NCBI GenBank assembly: GCA_015499995.1
Contig: JADNRV010000005.1
Coordinates: 186,001 to 250,000 of the forward strand
From: Flammula alnicola
Lineage: Eukaryota; Basidiomycota; Agaricomycetes; Agaricales; Strophariaceae
Direction of reading: 5' to 3'
DNA: 64,000 nt
Shown here: positions 44,501 to 55,142 of the stretch, piece after piece
Layout of the letters: each line of letters starts with the position of its first letter
Numbering within the stretch: position 1 is the first letter of the stretch
The notes under the pieces: generated by a model
Databases searched by the model: none
Seen by the model: the letters and a program-made list of their open reading frames with translations, nothing else
Told to the model about the DNA's origin: nothing
Made by a program: the position numbers and the translations under genes

Positions 44501-45952
44501 TCAAAAGTCGGCGGCGATATTAGGGGCATATGGGCTATTATATATCAGCACCGCGATATTGACCTTGGCCGAGCCTGAAGTAGCTACTCTAGGCAGCAGA
44601 CGACCCGCCCATCTCCCAGTAACCTCTTTGATTCGGACGATCTTGGACGGAGGGTCGTTAGTAGGATCAATGTCCCATTTGTAACCCAATCGTAACGTCA
44701 GCAATACCCGCCTCAACATGGGGAACGTCGTCGACTGGGAAAGGATGTCGTCCAGGGCCGACCATCCTGGTTCGTCGAGGAACCGCGCCTCCTCGCTCCC
44801 GACAGTGCAGTCTATCCAGTCAAACGTAATATGGACGATTTCGATGCTGCTCGGTATTGAAGGTGGGTTCAAAAGGCCGCAGACACCCATGGGAAAGACG
44901 ATCCTATCTAGAGTGGCCATTCTGCAGCTCAATTTCACGGTGCTTAATTTTCGGAGGGCGCCGAGGTCGACAGGACCAGGAATCAACGTTGGGTCTGAGG
45001 AGGAATGAACATTGGGTCAGGTCGTCTTTGAGGACGTTGGTGAGAGCTTACATCGGAAATGAGAAAGTTCGGTGATGTCCAGAAGTTCCAACGTCTCCCG
45101 TGCTGCCTGCATGATCGACCACGCAGCCAGCACTTCACTGTCACGGCGCATCCACACGTGTAAATCTCGTAGTTTTGAGAGCATGGAAGAGGTGGGCGTA
45201 TCGCCGTGCAAGATCCCGGAAACCATTTCCGAAGAGTCATAATTAACGAGACTGTGCAGGTGGATTCTTTTGTCGTTGAAATGCGAGGTAGGAAGGAGGG
45301 GCGATCCTGACGGTTCGACGTGGACGAGACGAAGGTGTTTTAAATTGGAACATCGGGAGATAAAGGTGTATGGGATGCCTTTGATGCATTCCAAAGTTAA
45401 AGATTGGAGGGTGGGAGAAGCGAACAAATTATGAACTGCAGAGGAGATCGCCACACTGAACGACGGCCACAGAAGCATCAGATGATGGTTGATCCACGAG
45501 AAATGGCGAAGCGACGTAAAGTTTGCGATGATCCCCGGCACGTCAGGGTTTTCGAGAATTTGAGCTCGGAATTTTTCTGGGGAAGTGGGGCCGATCCATG
45601 TATCGATTGTGAACGAGCGTACCCGAGACGCAATAGACCCGTTGTTGACCATGATGCGGTGGAGGTCTTCCAGTCGCTTTGCTGTAAGGATATGTGGGTT
45701 TGTATTCGTCTTCTTCAATATTACGATATTGGAAAACAAGTATCCTGACGCGCGAAAGTGAAAAGAATGGCATACGAAAGAGCAATTGAGAAGAGCGGTG
45801 AGAGATTCGTCGTCCACGTTTGCGCCAAGTTCATCGATAATGAGATCAAAGAGTTCCCATGGTAAGTAGGCGCTCTTTAACTCTTCATTCATCTCGCCTT
45901 GAGTTAAAAAGCGCCTTGGAGAACCCTCTGGGACGTATTTCGCGGTTGTCAA
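44501..45952 (-). CDS. F-box-like protein
   Basis: Exon 1 (45952-45052) and exon 2 (44994-44501) join in frame to 1395 nt, 464 residues. The N-terminus has AYLPWELFDLIIDELGANVD and LLNCSFVCHSFHFRASGYLF, the F-box-like opening seen in many mushroom proteins of unknown target. The middle and end are leucine-rich (LQSLTLECIKGIPYTFI, NLKHLRLVHVE, LRDLHVWMRRD, VHITFDWIDCTVGSEEARFL). No defects. A decayed paralogue of its C-terminal two thirds lies at 53.5-54.5 kb. Confidence 0.8.
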
Positions 45953-46843
45953 AGAGGCACTCGCGCCAGCAGAAGCAACTTTGAATTTGAGAAATGATAA
46001 CGTTCAATCGCTTGGGCAACGGCGTTTTGATACTCGGGGTCACAAAAAAGTCACCAGGAGCACGTGAGCAAACGCGTCGCGGTGGTTCAAAGAATCAAAC
46101 GTTCAAGCAAGGGGTGTGCACCGGCAATTGCCGGCATACAGCCTAGGGAGGGGGGGGGTCCCGTTGTGGCTTATCCAAATAAAATTTTGAAGTACATTTT
46201 TGGCAGAATAACACATCTAGAGGGTTCCTGCAAAGTATTATCCACTGTTTCCATGAATTTACGGCCCACATGAGCTGCCTGTGGCTCAACAGCAAGAATG
46301 TGTCCAGATTTGGACACATTATGTCAGCGGTCAGATCGGCCCGAACATGGTTAGGTAGCAGATCAGTCTTAGTTAGGAAGGTCTGATCAGGCACGTGATA
46401 ATTTATTTCCTTTTTTGGAATGGCTAAGGGGGGGGGGAGGGTTAACAAGTCCTTATCCAAATAAAAGTACCTCGTATATCTGGAAAAAAAATTGCATACC
46501 CCTTGCGTTCAAGAATGAATTTGAATTACATTGTAACTACAGTCAAACAATTCCGCTCCTCCTCCGGCTTGCACAAATAGTAAACATATCCAGCAGTCCA
46601 GCTACAATGAACCGACTTATTTGGGTAGTTTTTGGCGGAAAATCCATCTGAGAAGTCGGCCGCCGTCTCGTCAGTGGGATCCCAAAATCCACGGCAAAAG
46701 GCCTTTGGCAGAAATACCGAAAAACGGGTCTCGCTGAAAACCTCCCCCGCTCAAGCCGCAACAATAAAGTCAACGATAGAATGGAGCGTCTTGTTATCCG
46801 CGAAGCGACCAAGAGATTGACAACACAGTGTCTCCTAACTTAA
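45953..46843. other. Intergenic region with two G-run/TTATCCAAATAAAA repeats
   Basis: Near 46150 and 46430 there are long G runs (8 or more), each followed after a short gap by TTATCCAAATAAAA (46171 and 46453). The copies lie about 280 bp apart in the same orientation. No credible ORF. They may be remnants of a short interspersed element. Confidence 0.4.
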
Positions 46844-47311
46844 TTAGCATGAGCTCGGTCCGCAACATTTTCCCGCGTCGAGGATACCACAGACGCGTCG
46901 CACGAAATGTTCCATACTTTTATTCCGGTCACAAAAAGTCACCCGAATGCCTAGAATCCTCCAAACTCGATGTTTCACCGCCGCTGCATATAACATCGCG
47001 TCATCCCATCGAAAACCACTTAGCTCAACATGTCTCGACATACGAGGGTATGATTTGAAGTTTGAGCCATCATCTTGGTTATCGCTGCCAATTGACATCT
47101 GTTCGTCACTTTCTGTAGTTGAAAACTCGCAATGCCTATCTCCCAACGCGTTCGATAAAAACAGAAAACTTACCAGGCCATGGCAGTTGGGGATGACTGG
47201 TCCATCAATGCCGCTTATGTCTTTCAAATTCCTCATTGCTGGTTGAACAACACAAATCATCAAAGTAGACGGAAATTGAATTATTGTACAAAGGTATAGC
47301 AGGCGCAACAC
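46844..47311 (-). CDS. Hypothetical protein, weak model
   Basis: A 155-codon frame with protein-like parts: MRNLKDISGIDGPVIPNCHG near the start and RWDDAMLYAAAVKHRVWRIL and RRVCGILDAG near the end. The middle contains splice-like GTAAGT near 47178, so the real gene may be spliced. No recognised domain. Confidence 0.3.
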   Translation of the reverse strand: MLRLLYLCTIIQFPSTLMICVVQPAMRNLKDISGIDGPVIPNCHGLVSFLFLSNALGDRHCEFSTTESDEQMSIGSDNQDDGSNFKSYPRMSRHVELSGFRWDDAMLYAAAVKHRVWRILGIRVTFCDRNKSMEHFVRRVCGILDAGKCCGPSSC

Positions 47312-47342
47312 CTCGCCTCATTGTTAACGTGTGCCTTGTCCA

Positions 47343-47807
47343 TCAGCCTAGCACAGTCTTGAATTCGTAGCCAGAGATACCTTTTGATTTCAAAGATGTG
47401 TTAGTCCAACCCCTAATGTAGATTAGTGACCATGGCAACGTACTTTCTTCAGCCAATATCCGTCGAGCGACAGCATCTTTCTGTCCTTCCTCAAACTGCG
47501 GAAGGAGAGATGAAGGCATGCCCTTATAACCTTTAAAAGGTGCATATTGGGTAACGACCATCCAGTCGACGCCACCTTCTCCAATTTGCATGAAGTTTAT
47601 GCCATGTTGTCGAAATTTGTCAAGAATAGATTTCCGGACGAGGTAAACATCTTTTTCAGCCAATGCTTCCCCCCAGATACGCGAAGCCCAGTCTATAGCG
47701 ACGTCTTTTGCTATAGGAAAGCCACCAAATAGTTTAACGCGGGGCGGTGGACGCTCGGAGTTCCGGATTGTCGCTGAATATAAAGTGGAAGCAGTCGATG
47801 TTGGCAT
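47343..47807 (-). CDS. Hypothetical single-exon protein
   Basis: 154 residues starting MPTSTASTLYSATIRNSERP at 47807. It has balanced composition, GGFPIAKDVAIDWASRIWGE, then VDWMVVTQYAPFKGYKG, then LPWSLIYIRGWTN, and reads as a real globular protein. No family recognised. It is divergent from the F-box gene that starts at 48186. Confidence 0.5.
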   Translation of the reverse strand: MPTSTASTLYSATIRNSERPPPRVKLFGGFPIAKDVAIDWASRIWGEALAEKDVYLVRKSILDKFRQHGINFMQIGEGGVDWMVVTQYAPFKGYKGMPSSLLPQFEEGQKDAVARRILAEESTLPWSLIYIRGWTNTSLKSKGISGYEFKTVLG

Positions 47808-48185
47808 GTTAATTGTCTATGAAAAAAATATGTGGTCGTTGCATAAAACGATCGATGGTATAAGACAGCAGCACCGCCACGATCAGCCTGCTCGAGTCAC
47901 CCGAGTCTCACCTTCATTGATGCATTGTTCTTGATCTTGCAAGTGGCAGACTTGTAAATAATTTCAGGGTATCATTTCCCTTGCGTACCGTACTCCATTA
48001 CGAAAGTTCTCTTTCAGTATTTGTTCCGACATCTTGACTTGTGCAAACTTCAAATCCGACCCGGAGTCACGGACGGTCGGTGCGTTTCGAGACGGTTTGA
48101 AACCTCTAGCTATGTTGGTTAATGGCTTTCGCTGAATTGAACAGACACTAGCCCTGAATCGACTACGCGCGGAAGGCAAACCAAT

Positions 48186-49790
48186 ATGTCGCCCCAGTGT
48201 GCTCTCTGTGGAAGTACGGAAAACCACGCCCTCTACGACAACGGCTCGCTCTGCCGCAAAACCGCGAGTACCAACCCTTGCAATCCATGCAGGAAGTTGG
48301 CAGAACTCAGTGCCCAGATCATCAAAGTGAAGCAAACACTCTCCGAGATACAAAAAGAGGCCCAGAGGCTGAAATCGGAGATGAACTTCTGCCACGACCG
48401 CCTTATTCACCGACTTCCTCCAGAGATTTCTTCCGAGATCTTCCAGCTCTCCATCCCTAATGAAATTATCGATGTAGGCCTTCACAGGACATACGCGACA
48501 TCCACTCCATTAGTCTTGTCATCTGTATGCCAAAAGTGGCGCGAGATTGCTCATACAACGCCTCAACTCTGGACATCTGTCCCCCTTCGCCTGGGCATCA
48601 AAAACCATTGCTCCCTACCCCAGTTGGCGCAAGAATGGATAAGTCGATCCGGCCAACTTTTATTGTCGATTAACCTTTTCTTTGACCCCTCTCAATCCGC
48701 CTCCCCTACCATCCTTCGCCCGTTGATTACGACTATCAATCAATATTCTACACGTTGGGAGTACCTGAACTACCAAGGCCCTTCTTCTGCACTATCAGAT
48801 CTTGTCGGGGACTCGCAGGGTGCCCCCCACCTGCAAACCCTTAAACTATGCCCTTGTCAGTCTGGATTTGATGGGTGGTCACGGTTCAAATTGGACAATT
48901 TCAAGCCAACCCCAACAACACTCGAGATGTCGGCAGTTCGCTTGAAGTCGGTCGTTATCCAGTGGAACAATATCACCCACGTGCAAGCCAGGCAGCTGTT
49001 CGTGGATGAATGTTTGGAAATCTTTCGAAAAACTCCAAAATTGACGCACTGTCTACTACAGCATCTGCCCCCAGGCCATCATTTCCCGATGCCACAAAGT
49101 CCCATATTACATCGTACCCTTCAAGTTCTTGAGCTGAGACAATTGGTATTACCCCATCATCCCGATAACATCCTCAAGAATGTCACCCTTCCCTCTCTGA
49201 AAAGCTATAAAATCGACCTCCAAGGTTATCGTTTGGAAACTGAGAGTCTCATATCGCTTTTCTTGCGGTCCTCCTGTTCCTTGCAGATGCTGTCCCTTAT
49301 AGACGTGAACCTCTACGATGAGGATCTTGTCGCTCTCTTTCGAGTGATGCCTGAGCTCCACCATCTTGAATTAGCTCTCTCATTAAGATGCGGCGCAGAT
49401 ACCACGGAACACATTTTTCGTCATTTCTCCAGCCCTTTTATTGTAGCCAGCGGCGACACGGAAACTCGACAAGCTTTCCTTCCTCAACTGCAATCTATGA
49501 TTTTCCGAGGAATGGCGTTTGTTGACTGGAAGTTGGTGGCAGATATTTTCGGCTCTCCTTCTGACATACACAATCCACGTCGACGGCCTCTGCAGTCTGT
49601 TTCCCTTAACCTTTATCCAGTTCGAGTCGGACTCTACCGAAATGACGATCCTATAATCATCGACAAAGACTCTCTCAGCCGAATGTTATTGCTGGTTGAA
49701 CACGGAGTCGAATTAAAGATTACGGATATGTCTTCTGTCAAGGACGTCATTCAGCAATCCATCGAATTTCACGCGCACGACTCAGCTTAG
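48186..49790 (+). CDS. F-box protein with N-terminal coiled coil
   Basis: Intact single-exon frame of 534 residues. The N-terminus has paired cysteines (CALCGSTENH, NPCNPCRK), possibly metal-binding, then a coiled coil (LSAQIIKVKQTLSEIQKEAQ, RLKSEMNFCHD) leading into the F-box: HRLPPEISSEIFQLSIPNE and LSSVCQKWREIAHTTPQLW. Leucine-rich segments follow (LQVLELRQLVLP, LQMLSLIDVNLYDEDLVALF). This coiled-coil plus F-box layout is the commonest type in Agaricales. The target is unknown. Confidence 0.88.
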   Translation: MSPQCALCGSTENHALYDNGSLCRKTASTNPCNPCRKLAELSAQIIKVKQTLSEIQKEAQRLKSEMNFCHDRLIHRLPPEISSEIFQLSIPNEIIDVGLHRTYATSTPLVLSSVCQKWREIAHTTPQLWTSVPLRLGIKNHCSLPQLAQEWISRSGQLLLSINLFFDPSQSASPTILRPLITTINQYSTRWEYLNYQGPSSALSDLVGDSQGAPHLQTLKLCPCQSGFDGWSRFKLDNFKPTPTTLEMSAVRLKSVVIQWNNITHVQARQLFVDECLEIFRKTPKLTHCLLQHLPPGHHFPMPQSPILHRTLQVLELRQLVLPHHPDNILKNVTLPSLKSYKIDLQGYRLETESLISLFLRSSCSLQMLSLIDVNLYDEDLVALFRVMPELHHLELALSLRCGADTTEHIFRHFSSPFIVASGDTETRQAFLPQLQSMIFRGMAFVDWKLVADIFGSPSDIHNPRRRPLQSVSLNLYPVRVGLYRNDDPIIIDKDSLSRMLLLVEHGVELKITDMSSVKDVIQQSIEFHAHDSA

Positions 49791-50099
49791 GGGGGGGATC
49801 TGGGTCACACCTCTTAGGCGTTGGGCGAACAGTAATAAAGTATGTCACCTTGTAACTATTTTCGATCATATCATGGCAGTCATATTTCGAGTCCAAAGCT
49901 TTATTTCGCCCCAAGTTGCGCCAGAGCTCAGCACTGGACTGAGGCTATCCCTTATTAGCTCTTCATTCGTAAACCATTAATGGTATGCATTCTCCAGATC
50001 CCGTAAAATATTACCCAATGGATCATGATGTCTGAATTTATGGTATTCGGCGTCGAAAGGCATCAAAATCTGTAAATTATGAGGCCACTGATAAGTACA
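49791..50099. other. 3' flank of F-box gene
   Basis: AT-rich, no gene seen. Confidence 0.4.
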
Positions 50100-50569
50100 A
50101 CCGTGCAGGATCATTCTTCGAAGCGTCACACCGCGACACGGACAACGGCTATGCGATCAGGAAAACATATCTCATTCACTGCGTTCTCGTGTCCCTGATA
50201 AAATCAAGATTCGGAATATATGGTTTCAAGCCCGACATGGTATCGTTGACCAGTGCTATATTGTTGAACTTTAACTGCATAATTTTTGTCTTATTCCTAT
50301 ACACCTAGAGCAACGAAGGAAAGCTACAGATGATATCACTCGATATAATGGATTACTGCACTATGTAGGTGTAGAGCGGTCGGCATGCCTGCGCGAAAGT
50401 TGCGTCGGACTGGTACTTCAGTAGATCAACTATTGCACTATTACAGTGTTGCATCCTTGGGGCGTAAAGATACAGATAGGCCATATGGATACACATTTAG
50501 GGATGCAATGCAAGAATCGTGCATGCTTAAGCAAGTTTCTAAGCCTTGCGATGTCTCAAACAGACCGTC

Positions 50570-51898
50570 CTACGTGTCCGCGAGAAGTCTATTAATGGCG
50601 AAGTAGACCTTCGCTACGCAGACCACAAACATTGAGGTGATGAATATGCCACTCAACGGCATAACCGCATTCCCAGCGCCGGGACTGACGGTGGTGTCGC
50701 TCGACGACCCCGCGATGCCACTCCAGGCCAGGAAAAGCACAGCCGCAATGAAAAATATTACCGCCCTGTGAAAAATGTAATTCAGAATGTGAATGAGAAG
50801 CGGAAATACCAGGGTCCCTCACCAAATAATAAAAGAGAGAGGGAGCGCGATCAAGCGCCAAAACTCAGAATTGTGGTCTGCGGCCTGACAGGTCAACGAA
50901 CGTCGAAGTCAGTGCATGGCTGGGCATATCTAAAAATAAACTCACCGCTTTCCATTGGTCTACCATACGAGGGGTCAGAAAGCTCCGCTTAAAGCCAATA
51001 TACAGCAAGCTGCATATGAAACTCGCGCAAGTGAGAAGGAGAGAGGCGATGACGAAGGTGCGGGAGAGGGCGTTGTTGAAAATAGGCTGCAGCTGCAGCA
51101 TTCCAGGTAACGATCTACATACGGAGTCCACAGTGGGTTAGGACGAATCCGTAATCGTGAAAATAAGATTGGACACTTACGGTAAAAGAACGAGGGTGGC
51201 ACCGGAGAGGATCATTTTCCAGCCGGAACTGATCCTGTTGAGGGTGGTTTCCCACCGACTGGCAGTCTCCTCAGAAAGAGACAAGCCGCCGCTTTCAGCT
51301 GCATCCAAGTCGGCTATTCCTTTGAAGCAGAACATACGGTGATAAATTATGGTGGCGCAGAACGACTGGAACATGCAGAAACAATTGACGGCGTGCTGGA
51401 CGTAAATAATAGGTCCAGGGAGACTTTCCAGGCAATACCAAGGACCACTATTAGAAAAACAGAATGAATCAGCAGCATTCCCAAGCGAAATTTACATACT
51501 CCTTACTGTCTAGAAGAGTCGAAAGAATTAACCCTAAAGTTAAGAACAAAGTGTGAGGGAGGAATAAGTTGCTGTATAGTTTGGTGAGTCTGGAGTTCCG
51601 CGAGGTGTACAGCAGGAGTAGAAGGGAGGGTGGAAGCCGTAGCGTTAATTGTGGGAGAAGTCGTCTCGAAATCGTGAATCGGATGCTGCACGGTGTATTG
51701 GATCTGGGGGTTTTCCAGGTGTGCAATAGGAGGGGTCGAAGGGAGGGTCATAACTCTAGCGCAAGCGGGTGATGAATTCAATTCGAAGTCGGTAGTGGAA
51801 TGCTGTACAGTTTGACGAGTCTGATCGTTGACGAGGCGTACGGAAGAAGGGATCGAAGGGAGGGCGATAGGTGCATCGTCAACGGTGGGTGAAATCAT
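50570..51898 (-). CDS. Multi-span membrane protein, paralogue A
   Basis: Start set at 51898 (MISPTVDDAPIALPSIPSSV), a polar exon with repeats of the type LPSTPxxxHLExxQxxxTVQ. Further exons give GPWYCLESLPGPIIYVQHAV, CMFQSFCATIIYHRMFCF, SEETASRWETTLNRISSGW, KMILSGATLVLLP, LSRTFVIASLLLTCASFICS and AVIFFIAAVLFLAWSGIAGS, ending ...VAKVYFAINRLLADT with the stop at 50570-50572. Four to five membrane segments are likely. It is clearly homologous to the gene at 58.46-59.61 kb (NRISxGWKMILSG, AVL.LAW.G, AKVY.AINRL). The first exons of the two differ. No known family recognised. Confidence 0.65.
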
Positions 51899-53149
51899 TG
51901 CAAAATCGTTAGAAGAAAAAATGCCACAGAAGAAAAATAAATAGCGTCGTGGAGGGGTGGTAAAGGGGAAAGAAAGAAAAGAACGGAGAGAATTTCAAGC
52001 CTCCGCTGCTTAAGAGAATGCTTCTGGCACTCACGAAACAATCTATTATATAACAAGCATGTAGGCTGCAGTCGTGCCTATCAGGCGTGGCCTCCACCCG
52101 ACCAGCCCATCAGCGCCCTTCCATGTTCATGTATCAAGAGCCTCGTGGCGTACCTTTATCATGGAGAGTTCGGAGGCGGCTACATAGACGGGGCATCTCA
52201 TTAACTTTAGGCGCCGTGACCGGACAGGCTTCGGAGCTACCCATGTTTTAATTTCACAAAGTTAAAAGGGCAAAAACCCCGATCATTAATTATGGAAATT
52301 AAAAATTCCCTAATAGAGACGAAATCAGATCGACATACCCTCCATATCAGGGACGTTTCTTGCAATTTTCCCTGCAACCAAGAATTGTATCGCGTTCAAA
52401 GGTTAATTGCCAGTGAAGCGCCAGCAGGGCGGTCCGTACGTACGCAACACGCAGCTTGTGATGTGTCGAGTTGAATAATTTATCAGTCTGGCAGGCAGCA
52501 TGGAAAAAGAATCGACTGCGCAACCCGGGCGATGCAGTTCGCAAATCTGTATATGCCTCGTGCCCCAACATGAGGGCCTATGATGGCGGCCAAAAATAAG
52601 TCTTGGGGAGTCCCACCCACCAGAACCTACCAGAACTTAGCTATTTCGGTTTATGCGGCTTTATATATTTTAATTGAATAATGAACGGGAGCGTGTTGAA
52701 CGCGAGATTAATTTCCGGTCAGTTCACTCCCGCGAAGAAGAGCTTGCCTGCATTGTGCAACCACCCGAGATATCATCCATTCAAAGAGGGAAAAATTACT
52801 TCCATATAAGCAACGACATATATCCAAATTGATTCGTACTTTGCAACACCTACATGTGGCATACTTACAGCCTACTAGTAGCACTGGCAAGAAACGTGCA
52901 CCGCCCCCCGCGCAAAAAACATACCGAGGGATCGACCCATCGAACCCAAATACACTTGCTCGAAGATACTCGGATTCCTCACCCTCTCCATGAGGCGTTG
53001 AAGCCCTATGACCACGAGCGGCGCCGACGAGCGGGCGCGCTCCAACGGTTCGCAGTCAACGGTAATGACAACACCATCACCAACAGCCTAGTCATGGCTA
53101 CAGCCACAGCTATACCCTTTCCTAGCAAACGCCTCCCACTCTACTAAAG
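51899..53149. other. Non-coding part of left duplication arm
   Basis: No supported gene. It occupies the position that corresponds to 57.18-58.46 kb in the other arm and has about the same length (1.25 against 1.28 kb). Confidence 0.4.
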
Positions 53150-53375
53150 TGGGACTGAACATCTCCCTGTCCACTAGGGAATCGGAAGAAATGCGCGAAA
53201 GATGCTGCCCATTCGCAGATGTATTTCCTCCCTGACGCCACAATCGGCGCCGTCGTCGAAACGCTGTCTCAGCTCCGGTTGGAAAGGACCTCATAGGCTT
53301 CGTTGGGGAGCGCCATCTTCGCTTCGGAGTCGCCTTTGCCTGGCTGCGCGGCCTTTGCGGCTTTGGGCTGAATTG
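53150..53375 (-). pseudogene. Decayed copy of the DNAJC3-like J-domain end
   Basis: The minus strand reads PKAAKAAQPGKGDSEAKMAL then NEAYEVLSN, matching RKAAKTAHPDKGGSEAKMAL and NEAYEVLSN of the co-chaperone at 56.9-57.2 kb. The essential HPD is changed to QPG, a frame break follows at RSE/RQRFD, and no upstream exons are present. It is a dead partial copy in inverted orientation. Confidence 0.8.
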
Positions 53376-53538
53376 CATAAAATTAAGGTAGGATTAAAAC
53401 GAAACGCTGATGGAGGAACTTGAAGAGCATGGAGAGACGTACGAGGCTTTACGAAAGATCTTCTTGTCTGCATCCTGGCGTTAAAAATTAAAAGCCCATA
53501 GTGCCACCTTTCCATCGACGCCCATGCTTTTCAGCCAT

Positions 53539-54510
53539 TCACTGGCAAGGGTCAGGTAAAGAAGCGTACGGGCTATTATATATCAGCCCTTTGGTATTGA
53601 CTTCGACTGAGCTCGAAGCAGATACTCTAGGCGGCAGGCGGCCCACGAATCTGCCAACAATCTGTTTGATTCGAATGATCTCGGGCGGAGGGTTGTTATC
53701 AGAATCCACGGTCCATCCGTACACCAATCGCAACATCAGCGACACATGTTTCAATACGGGGCAAGTTGTCGACTGCGAGAGCGTGTCGCCCAAAGCCGAC
53801 CGTCTCAGCTCCTCAAGGAATCGCACCTCCTCGCTCCCAACCCCGCAATCTATCCGATCAAGCGTAATATGGACGTATTCGATGCTGCTGGGGGGTTGTA
53901 GGTCATCTCAAGACTCAGAAGATCGCAGACGGACATGGGGAAGACAATCCGATCCAGAGTGGTCATTCTGCAGTACATTTTTACGGTACGTAGCTTTCGG
54001 AGGGCGCCGAGGTCTACAGGACCAGGAATTAGATCTAAGAAGGAATGAATATCAGGTCAGATTTAAGGATGTGTTTGAGATCTTACGGAAATAAGGAAGT
54101 TGGGAAAGTTCAGCGATGTCGAGACGTTCCAACTTGAACGTTTGTGATGCTGCCTGCATGATGGACCACACGGCGAGCACTTCATTGTCACGGTGCATCC
54201 ATACGCGCAGAGTTTGTAATTGCGATAGCATGGAAGAAGTGACTGTATCGCTGTGGAGGACGGCAGAAATCATGTCCGGAGAGTCACAATTCACGAGACT
54301 GTGCAGTTGGATTTTTTCGCCATTGGAATGCGAGGTAGAAAGGATGATGATGAGGGTTCGACGCGGACGAGACTAAGTTGAAAGATCGGGAGATAAAGAT
54401 ACACAATATGCCTGCGATATATTCCAAAGTTGAGGTGGGAGAAGCGAACTTGAACGCAGTGTGAACTGCCGAGGAGACCGCATCACTGAGCCTCGGCCAT
54501 GGAAACATCC
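53539..54510 (-). pseudogene. Decayed partial paralogue of the 44.5-kb F-box-like gene
   Basis: Pieces in different frames match the parent in order: WPRLSDAVSSAVHTAF for WPSFSVAISSAVHNLF, SPDMISAVLHSDTVTSSMLS for SSEMVSGILHGDTPTSSMLS, LRVWMHRDNEVLAVWSIMQA for LHVWMRRDSEVLAAWSIMQA, and near the end DTLSQSTTCPVLKHVSLMLR and LIYNSPYA. The N-terminal third including the F-box is missing and several frameshifts are present. Confidence 0.8.
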
Positions 54511-54644
54511 CACATGGTTAACCCACTGATGGAACCTGCATTTCTGTCAAGCGGCAAAAGTGCATACCAATTTCAAAAGGCATTCCAATGGGGGTGTATG
54601 CAGTGTAAAATGGATGAAAATATATTCATCGAATACAGTAATTA

Positions 54645-54731
54645 TGCATTAAGAGGGAATCGAACCCCCGGCGGGTCGAGCTCGCAGATCTCGAATGGCA
54701 ACGACCCAGGTTACCACTACCCCATTAATGC
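54645..54731 (-). tRNA. tRNA-Gly (anticodon GCC) with a 16-nt intron
   Basis: On the minus strand the acceptor halves GCATTAA and TTAATGC pair over 7 bp, followed by discriminator A. The D-loop region is GGGTAGTGGTAACC. The T arm is GGGGG-TTCGATT-CCCTC. The anticodon stem GGTCG/CGACC holds TTGCCA plus a 16-nt insertion after position 37, so the anticodon is GCC. Removing the insertion leaves 71 nt, the usual length for tRNA-Gly. Confidence 0.9.
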
Positions 54732-55142
54732 TCGATGTTACGGAATTCAAATAGACGTACTTATTGTATCAAGTGCTTGCTTTTGATCTCAAATCGTGTT
54801 CCGGAAAGCTTGAAGAAATGCGGCCTAACTGCGAAAAATTAGGGAAACGTATTTTTTGTATTCTACTTGAAGATCTTTCCATGCCTTGTCAATGTGACAA
54901 TCCACGTATTCCGACGAGCTTTTTCCGACCCGCCATCTGCATCAGGCCAGGTTATAAAACAATGAGAGATGTGATCGTGAGAACGCTACGTGTCCTGAAC
55001 GTTCTCGGCCAAATATATCTACCAACTCCAACCGTCCATCTCACAATTACTGCTGTCCTTCATTCCACTCCCTGTCTCTCCTTCTCCCCTCTCAAATCAA
55101 CCTACGCCCCGCACTGGCCTAATATTATACTTAATAACGACG

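Larger units (their letters stand above)
50100..53400. repeat. Left arm of large imperfect inverted duplication
   Basis: Read on the minus strand, this arm holds a DnaJ fragment (53375-53150), a membrane-protein gene (51898-50570) and a 3' flank (to about 50100). The same series, in the same order, runs on the plus strand at 56.9-60.2 kb. In the flank, GCATGCCTG, GATCAACTA and CGACACGGACAACGGCTATGC match in inverse orientation. Confidence 0.8.

Noticed and set aside
52854..53147. 97-codon plus-strand ORF
   Set aside because: It runs across the duplicated non-coding spacer and opposite the decayed J-domain; Arg/His-rich composition without family features.
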